A DNA stretch of 64,000 nt. Source: Pseudomonas sp. Irchel 3A7. GTDB lineage: Bacteria > Pseudomonadota > Gammaproteobacteria > Pseudomonadales > Pseudomonadaceae. Position numbers and translations under genes: made by a program. The notes below the pieces were generated by a model. The model had not been told where the DNA came from, made no database searches, and saw only the letters and a list, made by a program, of their open reading frames with translations. Location of the stretch: positions 62,001-126,000 of the forward strand of contig NZ_FYED01000017.1 of the NCBI RefSeq assembly GCF_900187565.1, read 5' to 3'. Positions 26,756 to 36,465 of this stretch are shown here, one piece after another (position 1 is the stretch's first letter; the number at the start of each line of letters is the position of its first letter).

Positions 26756-27373
26756 TTACAGAACGTCGAGCAGCTCGACGTCGAACACCAGTACGCTGTG
26801 TGGCGGGATGCTGCCAACGCCTTGAGCGCCGTAAGCCAGTTCGCTCGGCACGTACAGGCGCCATTTGCTGCCGGCATTCATCAGTTGCAGGGCTTCGGTC
26901 CAACCGGCGATCACGCCGCCAACCGGGAACTCCGCAGGCTGGCCACGCTCGTAGGAGCTGTCGAACACAGTGCCGTCGATCAGCGTGCCGTGGTAGTGGG
27001 TACGCACGGTATCTTCACGGGATGGCTTGGCGCCTTCACCCGCAGTCAGCACTTCAAACTGCAGACCGGAAGCCAGGGTGGTGATGCCATCACGCTTGGC
27101 GTTTTCAGCCAGGAAGGCCAGGCCTTCACCTGCGGCCGCTTCAGCTTTGGCTGCAGCCTCGGCCTGCATGATTTCGCGGATCACCTTGAAGCTGGCGGAC
27201 ATTTCGTCCTGGCCGACACGGCTTGGCTTACCGGCGAATGCGTCGGTCAGGCCTGCCAGGATCGCGTCCAGGCTGACGCCCGGTGGCGGGTTGTCGCGCA
27301 GTTGGTCGCCCAGCTGACGGCCAATACCGTAGCTGACGCGGGTTTCGTCGGTGGACAGATTTACTTCGGACAT
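26756..27373 (-). CDS. fklB: FKBP-type peptidyl-prolyl isomerase FklB
   Basis: A 205-aa protein with an N-terminal dimerisation domain (FKBP_N, residues ~8-100) and a C-terminal FKBP domain with VRTHYHGTLIDGTVFDSSYERG and SKWRLYVPSELAYG. No signal peptide, so closer to E. coli FklB than FkpA. ATG 27373 (MSEVNLSTDETRVSYGIG) is used; the longer opening to 27421 is not family-like. Confidence 0.93.
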   Translation of the reverse strand: MSEVNLSTDETRVSYGIGRQLGDQLRDNPPPGVSLDAILAGLTDAFAGKPSRVGQDEMSASFKVIREIMQAEAAAKAEAAAGEGLAFLAENAKRDGITTLASGLQFEVLTAGEGAKPSREDTVRTHYHGTLIDGTVFDSSYERGQPAEFPVGGVIAGWTEALQLMNAGSKWRLYVPSELAYGAQGVGSIPPHSVLVFDVELLDVL

Positions 27374-27496
27374 GACACTGCTCCGCTGTGCGAACGGCCC
27401 GGGAAATTGCCGTGCGTGCACAGCTTGTCCCCGGAGCGCCCGGAACCAAAAAGGGTCAGCAGACTAGCACAGATGCCAATGTGTTGATCAGAGCCG

Positions 27497-27805
27497 TCAG
27501 TGCTGTGGCGCAGAACGTTGTTCGATCGGCACCTTCAGACTTTCATCAATGCCACCGAGGCCGCACATCTCGTCGTGCACCAGGGTGTGCACAAGATTGA
27601 AGTTCAACTTGGGAAAGGAGCGCAGCACATCACGGGCATGCTCAACTGAGCGCAGGTGCATCATGTGCCCGTGCGTATCACTCAGCGGATAGGCGGCTCC
27701 GTGCATCCGGGCTTCCAGCAGATAGATTCCGCCTTCCAGCGAGATCAGGTTCAGCTCATCGACCTTTCCGGCGACGGCATACGCATTCAACTCTTGCAGG
27801 TTCAT
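27497..27805 (-). CDS. DUF6482 family protein
   Basis: A 102-aa protein starting MNLQELNAYAVAGKVDELNL, conserved in pseudomonads (PA4573 position). It has several His (HTLVHDEMCGLGG) that could bind metal, but no known role. ATG 27805. Confidence 0.78.
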   Translation of the reverse strand: MNLQELNAYAVAGKVDELNLISLEGGIYLLEARMHGAAYPLSDTHGHMMHLRSVEHARDVLRSFPKLNFNLVHTLVHDEMCGLGGIDESLKVPIEQRSAPQH

Positions 27806-27913
27806 GAACGCACCTCATGCGGCGAGTCATTACCTTTACAGGGATATGCCTTGACGCATCAAAGTACAAGCCACAAACCACACCGTTCGTCTGTTACACA
27901 ACCCATGCCCTTC

Positions 27914-28011
27914 TGTGGGAGCGATCTTGCTCGCGAAGGTCGTTAACGAAAACGCTTAAAACCAGATGCCCAGCGGAGCAATCAGGTTTTTCGAGCAAGC
28001 TCGCTCCTACG
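27914..28011. repeat. REP pair (long-spacer, diverged)
   Basis: Units at 27914-27937 (GTGGGAGCGATCTTGCTCGC) and 27990-28011 (TTCGAGCAAGCTCGCTCCTA) are inverted with about 52 bases between. Both have lost some core identity. Confidence 0.8.
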
Positions 28012-28024
28012 GGGTGTGGGCAAA

Positions 28025-28513
28025 TCAGTGCTTGGTCAGCTTATCCAGATAACCCATGGCGAATGCCGACACCACGAACGTCATGTGAATGATCACATAC
28101 CACTTCAAATGCTCGGGATCGACGTTCTTGGCGTCCATGAAGATGCGCAGCAAGTGGATGGAAGAAATCGCCACGATCGAAGCCGCCACCTTCATCTTCA
28201 GGGAAGACGAATCCATGGTGCCCAGCCAGTTGAGCTTTTCCTTGGTGTCATCGATGTCCAGTTGGGAAACGAAGTTTTCGTAACCAGAGATCATCACCAT
28301 CACCAGCAAACCACCCACCAGCGCCATGTCGATCAACGACAGCAGTACCAGGATCAGGTCTGCTTCGGCCATCGAAAAGACGTTGGGTATGACGTGGAAG
28401 ACTTCCTGGAAGAATTTCAGCGCCAAGGCCAGCAGCCCGAGGGACAGGCCGAAGTAGATCGGCGCCAGAAGCCAGCGGGAGGCGTACATTGCGTTTTCGA
28501 TAAAGCGTTCCAT
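28025..28513 (-). CDS. yqhA: YqhA/UPF0114 family inner membrane protein
   Basis: A 162-aa protein of the TIGR00645/UPF0114 family with four hydrophobic segments. Conserved features are ERFIENAMYASRWLLAPIY at the start and SGYENFVS in the middle. Function unknown. ATG 28513. Confidence 0.9.
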   Translation of the reverse strand: MERFIENAMYASRWLLAPIYFGLSLGLLALALKFFQEVFHVIPNVFSMAEADLILVLLSLIDMALVGGLLVMVMISGYENFVSQLDIDDTKEKLNWLGTMDSSSLKMKVAASIVAISSIHLLRIFMDAKNVDPEHLKWYVIIHMTFVVSAFAMGYLDKLTKH

Positions 28514-28682
28514 TGAATCTCACACGTGTTTTGAAAATGGTCGCGAGTATAACAGCCACTCGTCTATACCCAGAAGCAGCCATAAACCGTCGGTAAATCC
28601 GTCACCTGCGGGTGTATGTCATTTTTTTTCTGCTAGTGTCCAAACCATTGACAGCGCAGTGATATCGGACAGGAAACTGGAA

Positions 28683-30512
28683 ATGGATGTGCGATTGCCT
28701 TTGACGAGTGCCGGAATCTGCCTGGCTTTGCTGATGAGCGCCTGCTCGCCCGGCGAAGACAAGCGCGAGATCAGCCTTGAGGAGAAGACGGCGCAGTTCG
28801 AAAAATCGCTGGATGCAATCACTGACCCGAAACTCAAGGATGCCGTGGCTGAGCTCGGCGGCTCACTGTTGCTGCTGGAACGGGCGCAACTGAAGCTCGA
28901 CAGCAAACCGGTGGTGACCGAATACGGTGAAGATGCCCTCGCCGTACTCAAGCACTACCCCACGCCGCAGGCCCTGGTCGACACTTACATCAACGGCCTG
29001 TTCGTGCTGCATAAAGATTCCAGCTCCGACTACCTGACCGACCTGCAGCCGGTATTTCCTTTCAACTTCAGCACGCCTGCCGCATTTCTATTCCCCCATG
29101 GTCTGGAATGGCAGTCAGTCACACTGAGCAACAAACGCGTCATCGCCTTTCAGCCGGAATGGTCGGAAACCGATCCCGGCATCCAGCTGAGTCCGTCGAG
29201 CTCCAACCTGACCAACCCTGATGACCTGACCGTGACCTACCCGTTCATCGAAGGTCTCGATGTCGACATCAAGAGCCAGCCGCAACCCGTCAGCCTGCAA
29301 GGCAAGGTGGAAGTCATTGCGCCACGCCGGCTCTATAGCTTCGACCTGACGAAAAAGGATGTTGGCCAGACTCGCACCAACGACAACCTCAGCGTCACCT
29401 TGCTGAAAATGGGCAACAACTACGCGGAAATCGAATTCAACAACAAGGAGCCCCAGGCCCCGGAGATCGGGGAGGCACCACTGAACCCGCTGATCGTCCA
29501 GGCCAGGGATGCCACCGGGCAGTTTCTCTCGCGGTCCGGCTCGATCAATGAAACCGCGGCGCAAATTACCTTCTATCAGCGACAGTTAGCGAAAATGCAG
29601 CAACAGAAGGCCTGGAGCGAGGCGTTCGAAAAACAGCTCGACGAGGAACAGCGCACCTTCGAGAAACAGCAAACCCACCGATACTCGAAGGTGTATTTCA
29701 ATGGACCGATCGACACTCTCGAAGTCAGCCTGCTGGATTTCTCCGCGGTCACGGTCACCCGCAAGGATCTGAACCTGCCGGTGCGGCGCTTCGACCGTCA
29801 CACCACACAGAAGACCATCCAGCCCCTGGAATTGCCGGTGCTGGTGTATGACGATCAGGCGCCGAGCTGGCTCAAGGGCGCGACATTGACTGAGGAGCAA
29901 CTGAAAAAGGGCGTCATTGTCAGCCAGTCAGTGGAGGACCCGAGCGCTGCGCGAGTGGAGTTCAGTCACCTCAGAAGTTTCAATGATGAATTGCTCGGCA
30001 CGTCTTTCAATCCTGGTGAAAGCCCGGTCACCTTCTTCACCGAGGACAGCAGCGGCAAACGCGACGAGCCGATCGAACTGCCAGCGCAAGCCTATGAGGT
30101 CGACCCCTTGCGCGGCACTATCACCTACGACCTGAACCTGTTCCCGGAAACACCCGCGTATGCGGTGGGCTCCATGCCACTGTTCCTGGCCACAATCGAT
30201 AAACAGAGCATCGATGCCCGCCAGCTGCCCAAAGGCCTGGAACTCAAAGGCAATGCTCTGGTGGTGAATCTGAAGGTGTTTCCCGAGCAGGACTGGCGGT
30301 TTTATGCCAAGGACGATAGCGGTCATTACCTCAAGGAAATTCTTGCGGTCAACCACGACGCCAGCCCTGAAGGCCCCGGATTATTTGCCGTGCATTACTT
30401 CTATGGAAAGCCCACGCGCCTGGAAAGCTATCAGCGAACCGACCTCGCCACCGTGCAATATGGTTACGAGGTCAAGCTCGACAAGGCTGACCTGTCCAAA
30501 CTGGACCAGTAG
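28683..30512 (+). CDS. large lipoprotein of unknown function
   Basis: A 609-aa predicted lipoprotein: signal peptide MDVRLPLTSAGICLALLMSA and lipobox LMSAC with Cys21. Position +2 after the Cys is Ser, favouring the outer membrane. The mature part is rich in beta-like stretches, with a charged, coiled-coil-prone segment at about residues 300-340 (QRQLAKMQQQKAWSEAFEKQ). No enzyme motif was recognised. ATG 28683 has AGGAA upstream; a GTG 24 bases earlier is less likely. Convergent with the PA4575-like gene, with 6 bp between the stops. Confidence 0.85.
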   Translation: MDVRLPLTSAGICLALLMSACSPGEDKREISLEEKTAQFEKSLDAITDPKLKDAVAELGGSLLLLERAQLKLDSKPVVTEYGEDALAVLKHYPTPQALVDTYINGLFVLHKDSSSDYLTDLQPVFPFNFSTPAAFLFPHGLEWQSVTLSNKRVIAFQPEWSETDPGIQLSPSSSNLTNPDDLTVTYPFIEGLDVDIKSQPQPVSLQGKVEVIAPRRLYSFDLTKKDVGQTRTNDNLSVTLLKMGNNYAEIEFNNKEPQAPEIGEAPLNPLIVQARDATGQFLSRSGSINETAAQITFYQRQLAKMQQQKAWSEAFEKQLDEEQRTFEKQQTHRYSKVYFNGPIDTLEVSLLDFSAVTVTRKDLNLPVRRFDRHTTQKTIQPLELPVLVYDDQAPSWLKGATLTEEQLKKGVIVSQSVEDPSAARVEFSHLRSFNDELLGTSFNPGESPVTFFTEDSSGKRDEPIELPAQAYEVDPLRGTITYDLNLFPETPAYAVGSMPLFLATIDKQSIDARQLPKGLELKGNALVVNLKVFPEQDWRFYAKDDSGHYLKEILAVNHDASPEGPGLFAVHYFYGKPTRLESYQRTDLATVQYGYEVKLDKADLSKLDQ

Positions 30513-30518
30513 CGCGCA

Positions 30519-30860
30519 TCAATGCTCTGGCCGGAACTCGAAGCCACCGACACTGCGGCAACGACCGCCATTGATTTCCCGCAGCTGGGCTTGCAGGTGC
30601 AGGCACCAGATTTGCGGATCATCGGCCAGTTCGTAGCCGTGAAGGGTCAGGCTTTCAACAATGGTGTCGAGGATGGACTCAGCCACGAAAGGGCCATGAA
30701 ACGGGCCTTGGGCCTTGATGGCTGAAGGTTGTTCGCCGGCCATCCCGGCGGCGAACAGCAAGGTCCACATGCCCGTATCGCCAGCCAGGGGCTTGATGGC
30801 GCATTCGATACGGGTCACAAGACCCAGGCATTGACGGGTAAGGCAGAGGTTGCGCGACAT
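30519..30860 (-). CDS. PA4575 family protein
   Basis: A 113-aa conserved pseudomonad protein starting MSRNLCLTRQCLGLVTRIEC, with four to five Cys but no metal-site spacing I recognise. Cytoplasmic by absence of signals. Position matches PA4575, beside the Lon-like protease gene. Function unknown. Confidence 0.78.
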   Translation of the reverse strand: MSRNLCLTRQCLGLVTRIECAIKPLAGDTGMWTLLFAAGMAGEQPSAIKAQGPFHGPFVAESILDTIVESLTLHGYELADDPQIWCLHLQAQLREINGGRCRSVGGFEFRPEH

Positions 30861-31061
30861 GGCGGCGACCCTCGGTAGATCCGGTATTCAGCCTCCACGG
30901 GAAGACTGTCTCGATCCAGTGATTACTGTCGATATCCTTGAGCTGATAATAGAAGAAAAGTTTGACCGGTACGTCAGGCGAAACCAGAAGGCGCCGAATG
31001 GTCATTGTGTGAAGTTTGACGTCAGAGTAGTGGCACTTTTACACCCTGAACCGGATAGAAA

Positions 31062-31158
31062 TGTGGGAGCGAGCCTGCTCGCGAAGGCATCCTGTCAGCC
31101 AACACAATAGTGACTGGCAGATCGCATTCGCGAGCAAGTCGAATCGTCGCTCCCACAG
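31062..31158. repeat. REP pair (second unit with enlarged loop)
   Basis: A regular unit at 31062-31086 and an inverted one at 31128-31158 whose core reads GCGAGCAAGTCGAATCGTCG, that is, the palindrome carries an extra ~7 bases in its loop. The rest of the 323-bp stretch 30861-31183 shows no gene. Confidence 0.85.
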
Positions 31159-31183
31159 TGGAACAAGGTGAACTCAGGTTACA

Positions 31184-33622
31184 TCAGGCCGGCTTGGCCT
31201 CCACCAGCGCCTCGACCGCCATCTCTTTCTCGGCCTCTTTCAAGTCTTCCTCGCTGATCATTTCCGCAATCACCCGCAAACGCTCCACCACCCGAGCGTT
31301 GACACTGCCTTCAGGAAACTCGCCATTCTCGTCCGGCGCGCCCGCCGGTTCGCCAACCAGCAGGCTCAACGCCTCGTCTGCCTGGCGCACCGCATAGACA
31401 TGGAACTGCCCCACGCGCACGGCGGCCAGCACTTTCTCGTCGAGCATCAGCGTGGCCACGTTGGCGTGTGGAATGATCGCCCCCTGCTCACCGGTCAGGC
31501 CGCGAGCTTCGCAGAGCCGGAAGAAACCTTCGATCTTCTCGTTGACCCCACCCACCGCCTGCACTTCACCGAACTGGTTGATCGACCCGGTGATGGCAAA
31601 GCACTGTTTGAGCGGGGTTTTCGACAGGGCCGAAATCAAGGTGCACGCCTCGCCCAGGGACGCACTGTCGCCATCCACGTAACCGTAGGATTGCTCCAGG
31701 GCGATACTCGCGGATATCGCCAAGGGGAATTCCTGCGCGTAACGGCTGCCCAGGTATCCGGTGAGAATCATCACGCCTTTGGAGTGGATCGGCTGACCGA
31801 GATTGACCTCGCGCTCGATGTCGACGATGCCGCTGCCGCCCGGATACACCGTGGCGGAAATCCGCGCCGGTACACCGAAGGCCGAATCGCCGACTTCCAG
31901 CACCGTCAAGCCGTTGCACTTGCCGACGGCGGCGCCATCGGTATCGATCAGGATGATCCCCGCCAGCATGTCATCGAGAATCCGTGCCGACACGCGTCCG
32001 GTACGGGTGGCCTTGGCCTTGAGCGCCCGCTCGATGTGTCCGGCGTCGGTCATTTCGTCAGAAGCCAGGTGGCGAATGAAGTCCGCCTCGCTGACCAGTT
32101 GGAACAGATCACCGATACGCGCCGACAAACGTCCCTGATGTTCAGCCAGACGCGCGCTGTACGTCGCCAGGCGCGCCACCGCATCAGCGGTCAACGGTGC
32201 CATGCCTTCTTCGGAAGTGCGGGTTTTCAGCAGTTGGGCGAATTGCTCCAGGCTCTCGTCGACCATCGGGATGTCTTCATCGAAATCCACCAGGACGCGG
32301 AACATCTCCTGAAAGTCCGGATCAAGGTCCTGCAGCGTGTAATAGAGCGAACGGGCGCCGATGATGACGACTTTGACTTGCAGCGGAATGTGCTGCGGGG
32401 TCAGGGTCACGGTGGCAAAGCGGCCCATCTCGCCCAGCGGCGACTCCATTTTCAACTTGCGCGATTGCAGGGCACGCTTGAGCGCATCCCATACGAATGG
32501 CTCGCTGAGCATTTTTTCCGCTTCGAGGATCAGGAAACCGCCGTTGGCCCGGTGCAGCGCACCCGGCCGCAACTGCCGGTAGGTCGTGTACAGCGCGCCC
32601 TGATCGGTGCTGTATTCGATGCGGCCAAACAGGTTTTCATAGGTCGGGTGCGGTTCGAATACCACGGGCGCACCGCCACTGGCCGAATGACCGACCACCA
32701 GACTCGGCGCGTACTGCTCTTCCAGCAGTTTGCGGGCGACGGCGTCGGTCTTGCTGTCATCCACCAGTTGCTCGACCACGGTTTTCAGCAAATACACCTG
32801 CATCGCTTGCAGGTAACCGCAGACTGCCGCGTTCTCGGCGTACTTCTCCGACAACGGCGAGAGCAACGGCTGCAAGGCCAGGGTGATGGTTTCTTCATTG
32901 AGATGGCGCAGCTGATTGCTCGACTCGCGCTTCCATTGCGGCAGGCTCGCGAGCTCTTCGTTCAAGCGCTCCTCAAGGGCCGAAATGTCGTCGTGGAAAC
33001 GCTCGCGGTCGACTTCCGGCAATTGGGCGAATTCCGCCTCGTCCAGCGCCTTGCCGTCGAGCATCGGAGTGAACGCGATGTTGCTGCTGTCGCGATAGAG
33101 CGCGACGTCTTTTTCCAGGGCCAGACGCTCGATCACGTCCAGCGCCTTGTCGTAGCGCTGGTTGAAGGCGCGGTCGATGGCACTTTTTTTCTGCTGGTAG
33201 GACGGGTGTTCGAACACCGCTGGAAAGGTTGCCAGCAGGTTGTCGATCAGCCCGTTGATGTCACCGATAAAGGCACCGGCGGTGCCCGAGGGCAACTCCA
33301 GTGCGCGCGGCTCCCGCGGCTCATCGAAATTATTGACGTAGACCCAGTCCGCCGGGGTCTGCAGGCGCTTGCCTTCGGCCTTCAGGTAGCGTTTGACGAA
33401 CGAAAACCGGCCGGTGCCGGGTTCGCCCATGACGAATACGTTGTAACCGGGGCGTGGCATGGCCACACCGAACTGCAAGGCTTCGACCGCACGTTCCTGG
33501 CCAAGCACACCGCGGAAGGGCTCCAGATCATTGGTGGTAGAGAAGCTGAACTGTTCAGCGGAAAACGGACGGGTCAGCGCTTCGGGCGCTAGACGCAAGC
33601 TGGCAGCAACAGGATCAGGCAT
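31184..33622 (-). CDS. Lon-like ATP-dependent protease (LonC/YcbZ-type AAA family)
   Basis: An 812-aa protein with an AAA-type ATPase part (Walker A GEPGTGRF near residue 68, helical insert, Walker B GGFLILEAEKML) and a C-terminal Lon protease domain (about residues 560-790). The catalytic Ser lies in YVDGDSASLGE and the Lys in GGVNEKIEG. The position fits PA4576. Walker A has Arg (GTGRF) where GKT/S is usual, as in the YcbZ/LonB-like group, so ATP use may be altered. It differs from housekeeping Lon in lacking the N-terminal Lon domain. Confidence 0.92.
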   Translation of the reverse strand: MPDPVAASLRLAPEALTRPFSAEQFSFSTTNDLEPFRGVLGQERAVEALQFGVAMPRPGYNVFVMGEPGTGRFSFVKRYLKAEGKRLQTPADWVYVNNFDEPREPRALELPSGTAGAFIGDINGLIDNLLATFPAVFEHPSYQQKKSAIDRAFNQRYDKALDVIERLALEKDVALYRDSSNIAFTPMLDGKALDEAEFAQLPEVDRERFHDDISALEERLNEELASLPQWKRESSNQLRHLNEETITLALQPLLSPLSEKYAENAAVCGYLQAMQVYLLKTVVEQLVDDSKTDAVARKLLEEQYAPSLVVGHSASGGAPVVFEPHPTYENLFGRIEYSTDQGALYTTYRQLRPGALHRANGGFLILEAEKMLSEPFVWDALKRALQSRKLKMESPLGEMGRFATVTLTPQHIPLQVKVVIIGARSLYYTLQDLDPDFQEMFRVLVDFDEDIPMVDESLEQFAQLLKTRTSEEGMAPLTADAVARLATYSARLAEHQGRLSARIGDLFQLVSEADFIRHLASDEMTDAGHIERALKAKATRTGRVSARILDDMLAGIILIDTDGAAVGKCNGLTVLEVGDSAFGVPARISATVYPGGSGIVDIEREVNLGQPIHSKGVMILTGYLGSRYAQEFPLAISASIALEQSYGYVDGDSASLGEACTLISALSKTPLKQCFAITGSINQFGEVQAVGGVNEKIEGFFRLCEARGLTGEQGAIIPHANVATLMLDEKVLAAVRVGQFHVYAVRQADEALSLLVGEPAGAPDENGEFPEGSVNARVVERLRVIAEMISEEDLKEAEKEMAVEALVEAKPA

Positions 33623-33899
33623 CGGGCTTCCTTACATCAGGCGGGGCAGATAGCGGCATTCTGGCGCCGCCCATGCCTGACTGGCAAGGAGCGCCTCTGA
33701 CCAAAGCATAGACAAGTCGATACCCCGGCGCAGAGCAGCGCCAAATCCCTGTTTTCAACGAATGTTTTGCAAAAAATCACGGAACCCCATGATCGTGCCT
33801 AAACTCCAAACTGCGCGACTGGATTAATAACCGGTCCAAACTGGCGAGATAGGCGCCAGAACCCTTGTCCATTGGTACGCACATAAAGAGAACAAAGCT

Positions 33900-34388
33900 A
33901 TGAAACGGATTCTTCTTGGTACTCTCTTCACCGCTGTATCCATCAACGCCATGGCTCAGGCGCCAGGCGGCCCGGATTGCGGTTGGGGCAACATGCTGTT
34001 CGAAGGTCAGCGTGGTACTCCGGCTCACTTCCTGGCATCCACCACCAACGGCACTTCCGGTAACGCAACCTTCGGTATGACTTCCGGCACCAACGGTTGC
34101 TCCACCAACGCGTCGCTGACCTATGGCGGCAAATCCTGGTTTGCCATGAATGGCATGATGAACGAGCTGTCCGAAGACATGGCTAAAGGTCAGGGCGAAG
34201 CGCTGACCACTTATGCCGTGGTATTGGGCGTGGCGCCGGAAGACCGTGCGCACTTCGCCGCCGTCACTCACCAGCACTTCCAGCAGATCTTCAGCAAGGC
34301 TGACGTGACCGCGGAAGATGTGCATACCAACACCCTGGCCGTTCTGAAGAACGATCCTCGTCTGGCCAAGTACGCCACTCAGGCTTAA
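33900..34388 (+). CDS. DUF3015 family periplasmic protein
   Basis: A 162-aa secreted protein with a signal peptide (cleavage near NAMA|QAP). The mature part has CGWGNMLFEGQRG and TNGCSTNASLTYG, giving two Cys likely to pair, and a helical C-terminus. DUF3015 is of unknown function. It is followed by a terminator and then a DUF4105 gene, an adjacency I recall from other pseudomonads. Confidence 0.88.
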   Translation: MKRILLGTLFTAVSINAMAQAPGGPDCGWGNMLFEGQRGTPAHFLASTTNGTSGNATFGMTSGTNGCSTNASLTYGGKSWFAMNGMMNELSEDMAKGQGEALTTYAVVLGVAPEDRAHFAAVTHQHFQQIFSKADVTAEDVHTNTLAVLKNDPRLAKYATQA

Positions 34389-34398
34389 GCTCGAGCGC

Positions 34399-34432
34399 AC
34401 CCCGCTTCTTCCGGGAAGCGGGCTTTATTTTT
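34399..34432 (+). terminator. terminator after the DUF3015 gene
   Basis: CCCGCTTC / GAAGCGGG around a short TCCG-type loop, followed by CTTTATTTTTT, about 12 bp past the stop. Confidence 0.85.
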
Positions 34433-34481
34433 TGGACCTCCCCCTTTGGGTCTTGGTTTTTTCCTGTTTAAGTTGCTGACT

Positions 34482-36335
34482 ATGCTCAAACGCCTTGCCT
34501 GGCTGGCGCTCTGTGTCTGCGCCCCGCTGTCCGCCGCGCCCCACATCGACCCTCAACGTTTGCAGCAACTGGCCAATGACCCTTTCTGGATTTCCCTGGG
34601 TCATTACGAAACCGCCAAGCTCGGTGGCTGGCGCAGCTATGTCAGCGACCAGAAATTCTTCCTCGCCACCGACGGCCACGAACACCCGGACCAGGAGCTG
34701 GCAGCCACCGTACAAGCACTGTACGCCCCGGCAAGTGCCGGCGAACAACATGCACAATGCGTTTACCCGGCGCGTACCCGCTGGTTGAAAGCACAGCTCA
34801 ACCTGACCGATCTGCCGACGCCCGATTGCGTTGAATTCAAGCAGTGGTTCAAGGACGTCTCGCCCCATAGCGCGGTGATGATTTTCCCGGCGGCCTACCT
34901 CAACAGCCCGTCTTCCATGTTCGGCCACACCCTGCTGCGTATCGATCAGGCGGATGTGCAAAGCGACAAGACCTCGCTGCTCAGTTACGCGATCAACTTC
35001 GGCGCCTACATCGAAGGCTCGGACAACAGCATCCTCTACGCCTGGAAAGGCCTGATGGGGGGTTATCCGGGGTTGTTTGCGCTGGTGCCCTACCAGGAAA
35101 AACTCTCGGAATACCGCAGCCTGGAAAACCGCGATCTGTGGGAATACCGCCTGAACCTGACGGAGCAGGAAACCGCACGCATGGTCGAGCACGTCTGGGA
35201 GTTGAAGCAGATCAAATTCGACTATTTCTTCTTCGACGAAAACTGCTCCTACCGACTGCTGGAACTGCTGCAAGTGGCGCGTCCAAGCCTGCGCCTGACC
35301 GAGCAATTCCCGCTGACCGCGATCCCCACCGACACCGTCAAAGCTGTGAAAGAGGCCGGTCTGGTGGAATCCATCCAGTACCGCCCTTCCCGCGAGCGCG
35401 AACTGCTGAGCCGTGCCGAACCGTTGACCGATGAAGAACAACAGTGGGTGCTGAAAGTCAGCGCCGACCAGCAGCACTTGCAAACCCAGGCCTTCAAGGC
35501 GCAACCCCGCGACCGCCAGGCGCTGATCATCGACGCGGCCTATCGCCTGGAGCGCTACCGCGCGAATGGCCAGGAACGTGACCCGCAGCGGGCGCAGCGC
35601 AGTTTCGAACTGTTGCGGGCAATCAATCAGAACCCGGCTCCGGAGTTGGACATCCCGCAACCCGGCCTGCCCGAGGATGGCCATGAATCCCGCACCTGGC
35701 AGGCCGGCCTCGGCACTCGCGGCGATCGCGCCTTTGGCGAATATGGCCTGCGCATGGCCTATCACGACCTCAACGACAACGCCGAAAGTTTCCCCCTGGG
35801 CGCGCAGATCGAGATCCTGCAACTGAAACTGCGTCAGTACGAAGGCAATGAGTGGCAGGTGCAGCAACTGGATCTGGCGACCATCCGCTCACTGACCCCG
35901 CGCAATGAGCTGCTGCAACCGCTTTCATGGCAAGTCACTGGCGGCCTGGAGCGGGTGCCGGGCAAGCATGACGATGAGAACCTGGTCAGCCACGTCAATG
36001 GCGGTGGTGGCGGGACCTGGCAACTGGGCGACGACCTGCTGGGGTTCGCCCTGGGCACCGTGCGCGTGGAACACAACAATGATTTCGCCGGATTTATCGC
36101 ACCGGCCGCAGGTTTCAACACAGGCCTGCTGTGGAAAAACCCGCTGGGCAACTTCAGCCTGGAAACCAAAGGTGATTTCTTCACCAATGGCGAAGTGCGC
36201 CGCAGCGTGAGCCTGAATCAACAGTGGGAGTTATCGCGCGACCTGGGCTTGCGCCTGAGCGCCCAGCGTGAATTCAGCCACCTGGCCACGCCCGAGAATG
36301 AAGTGATGCTGGAGCTGAAGTGGTATCACTACTAA
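34482..36335 (+). CDS. DUF4105 / Lnb-type periplasmic domain protein
   Basis: A 617-aa secreted or envelope protein with a signal peptide (cleavage after about residue 18, APLSA). The DUF4105 domain (about residues 120-290) has NSPSSMFGHTLLRID, with His near 149, and FDENCSYRLLELL, with Cys near 255. In the related Lnb lipoprotein acyltransferases, His and Cys are catalytic, so thiol chemistry is plausible here (inference). The C-terminal ~200 residues are beta-rich and end with LKWYHY, which could be a small outer-membrane barrel. ATG 34482 is preferred over TTG 34446. Confidence 0.85.
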   Translation: MLKRLAWLALCVCAPLSAAPHIDPQRLQQLANDPFWISLGHYETAKLGGWRSYVSDQKFFLATDGHEHPDQELAATVQALYAPASAGEQHAQCVYPARTRWLKAQLNLTDLPTPDCVEFKQWFKDVSPHSAVMIFPAAYLNSPSSMFGHTLLRIDQADVQSDKTSLLSYAINFGAYIEGSDNSILYAWKGLMGGYPGLFALVPYQEKLSEYRSLENRDLWEYRLNLTEQETARMVEHVWELKQIKFDYFFFDENCSYRLLELLQVARPSLRLTEQFPLTAIPTDTVKAVKEAGLVESIQYRPSRERELLSRAEPLTDEEQQWVLKVSADQQHLQTQAFKAQPRDRQALIIDAAYRLERYRANGQERDPQRAQRSFELLRAINQNPAPELDIPQPGLPEDGHESRTWQAGLGTRGDRAFGEYGLRMAYHDLNDNAESFPLGAQIEILQLKLRQYEGNEWQVQQLDLATIRSLTPRNELLQPLSWQVTGGLERVPGKHDDENLVSHVNGGGGGTWQLGDDLLGFALGTVRVEHNNDFAGFIAPAAGFNTGLLWKNPLGNFSLETKGDFFTNGEVRRSVSLNQQWELSRDLGLRLSAQREFSHLATPENEVMLELKWYHY

Positions 36336-36465
36336 CCCAAAAGCGCTGCCGCCCCCACAGGTTTTTTGTGGTGTTGAATGGATTTTTCACGGCCATTGCA
36401 CAATCGCCTCACGAACACCGACCTAGACTTTCCATACAGGGTGTATTGCGGCCCGGGAGTCTGAG

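Noticed and set aside
31400..33592. 730-codon plus-strand frame over the Lon-like gene
   Set aside because: Antisense shadow; the minus-strand product has clear AAA and Lon domains.
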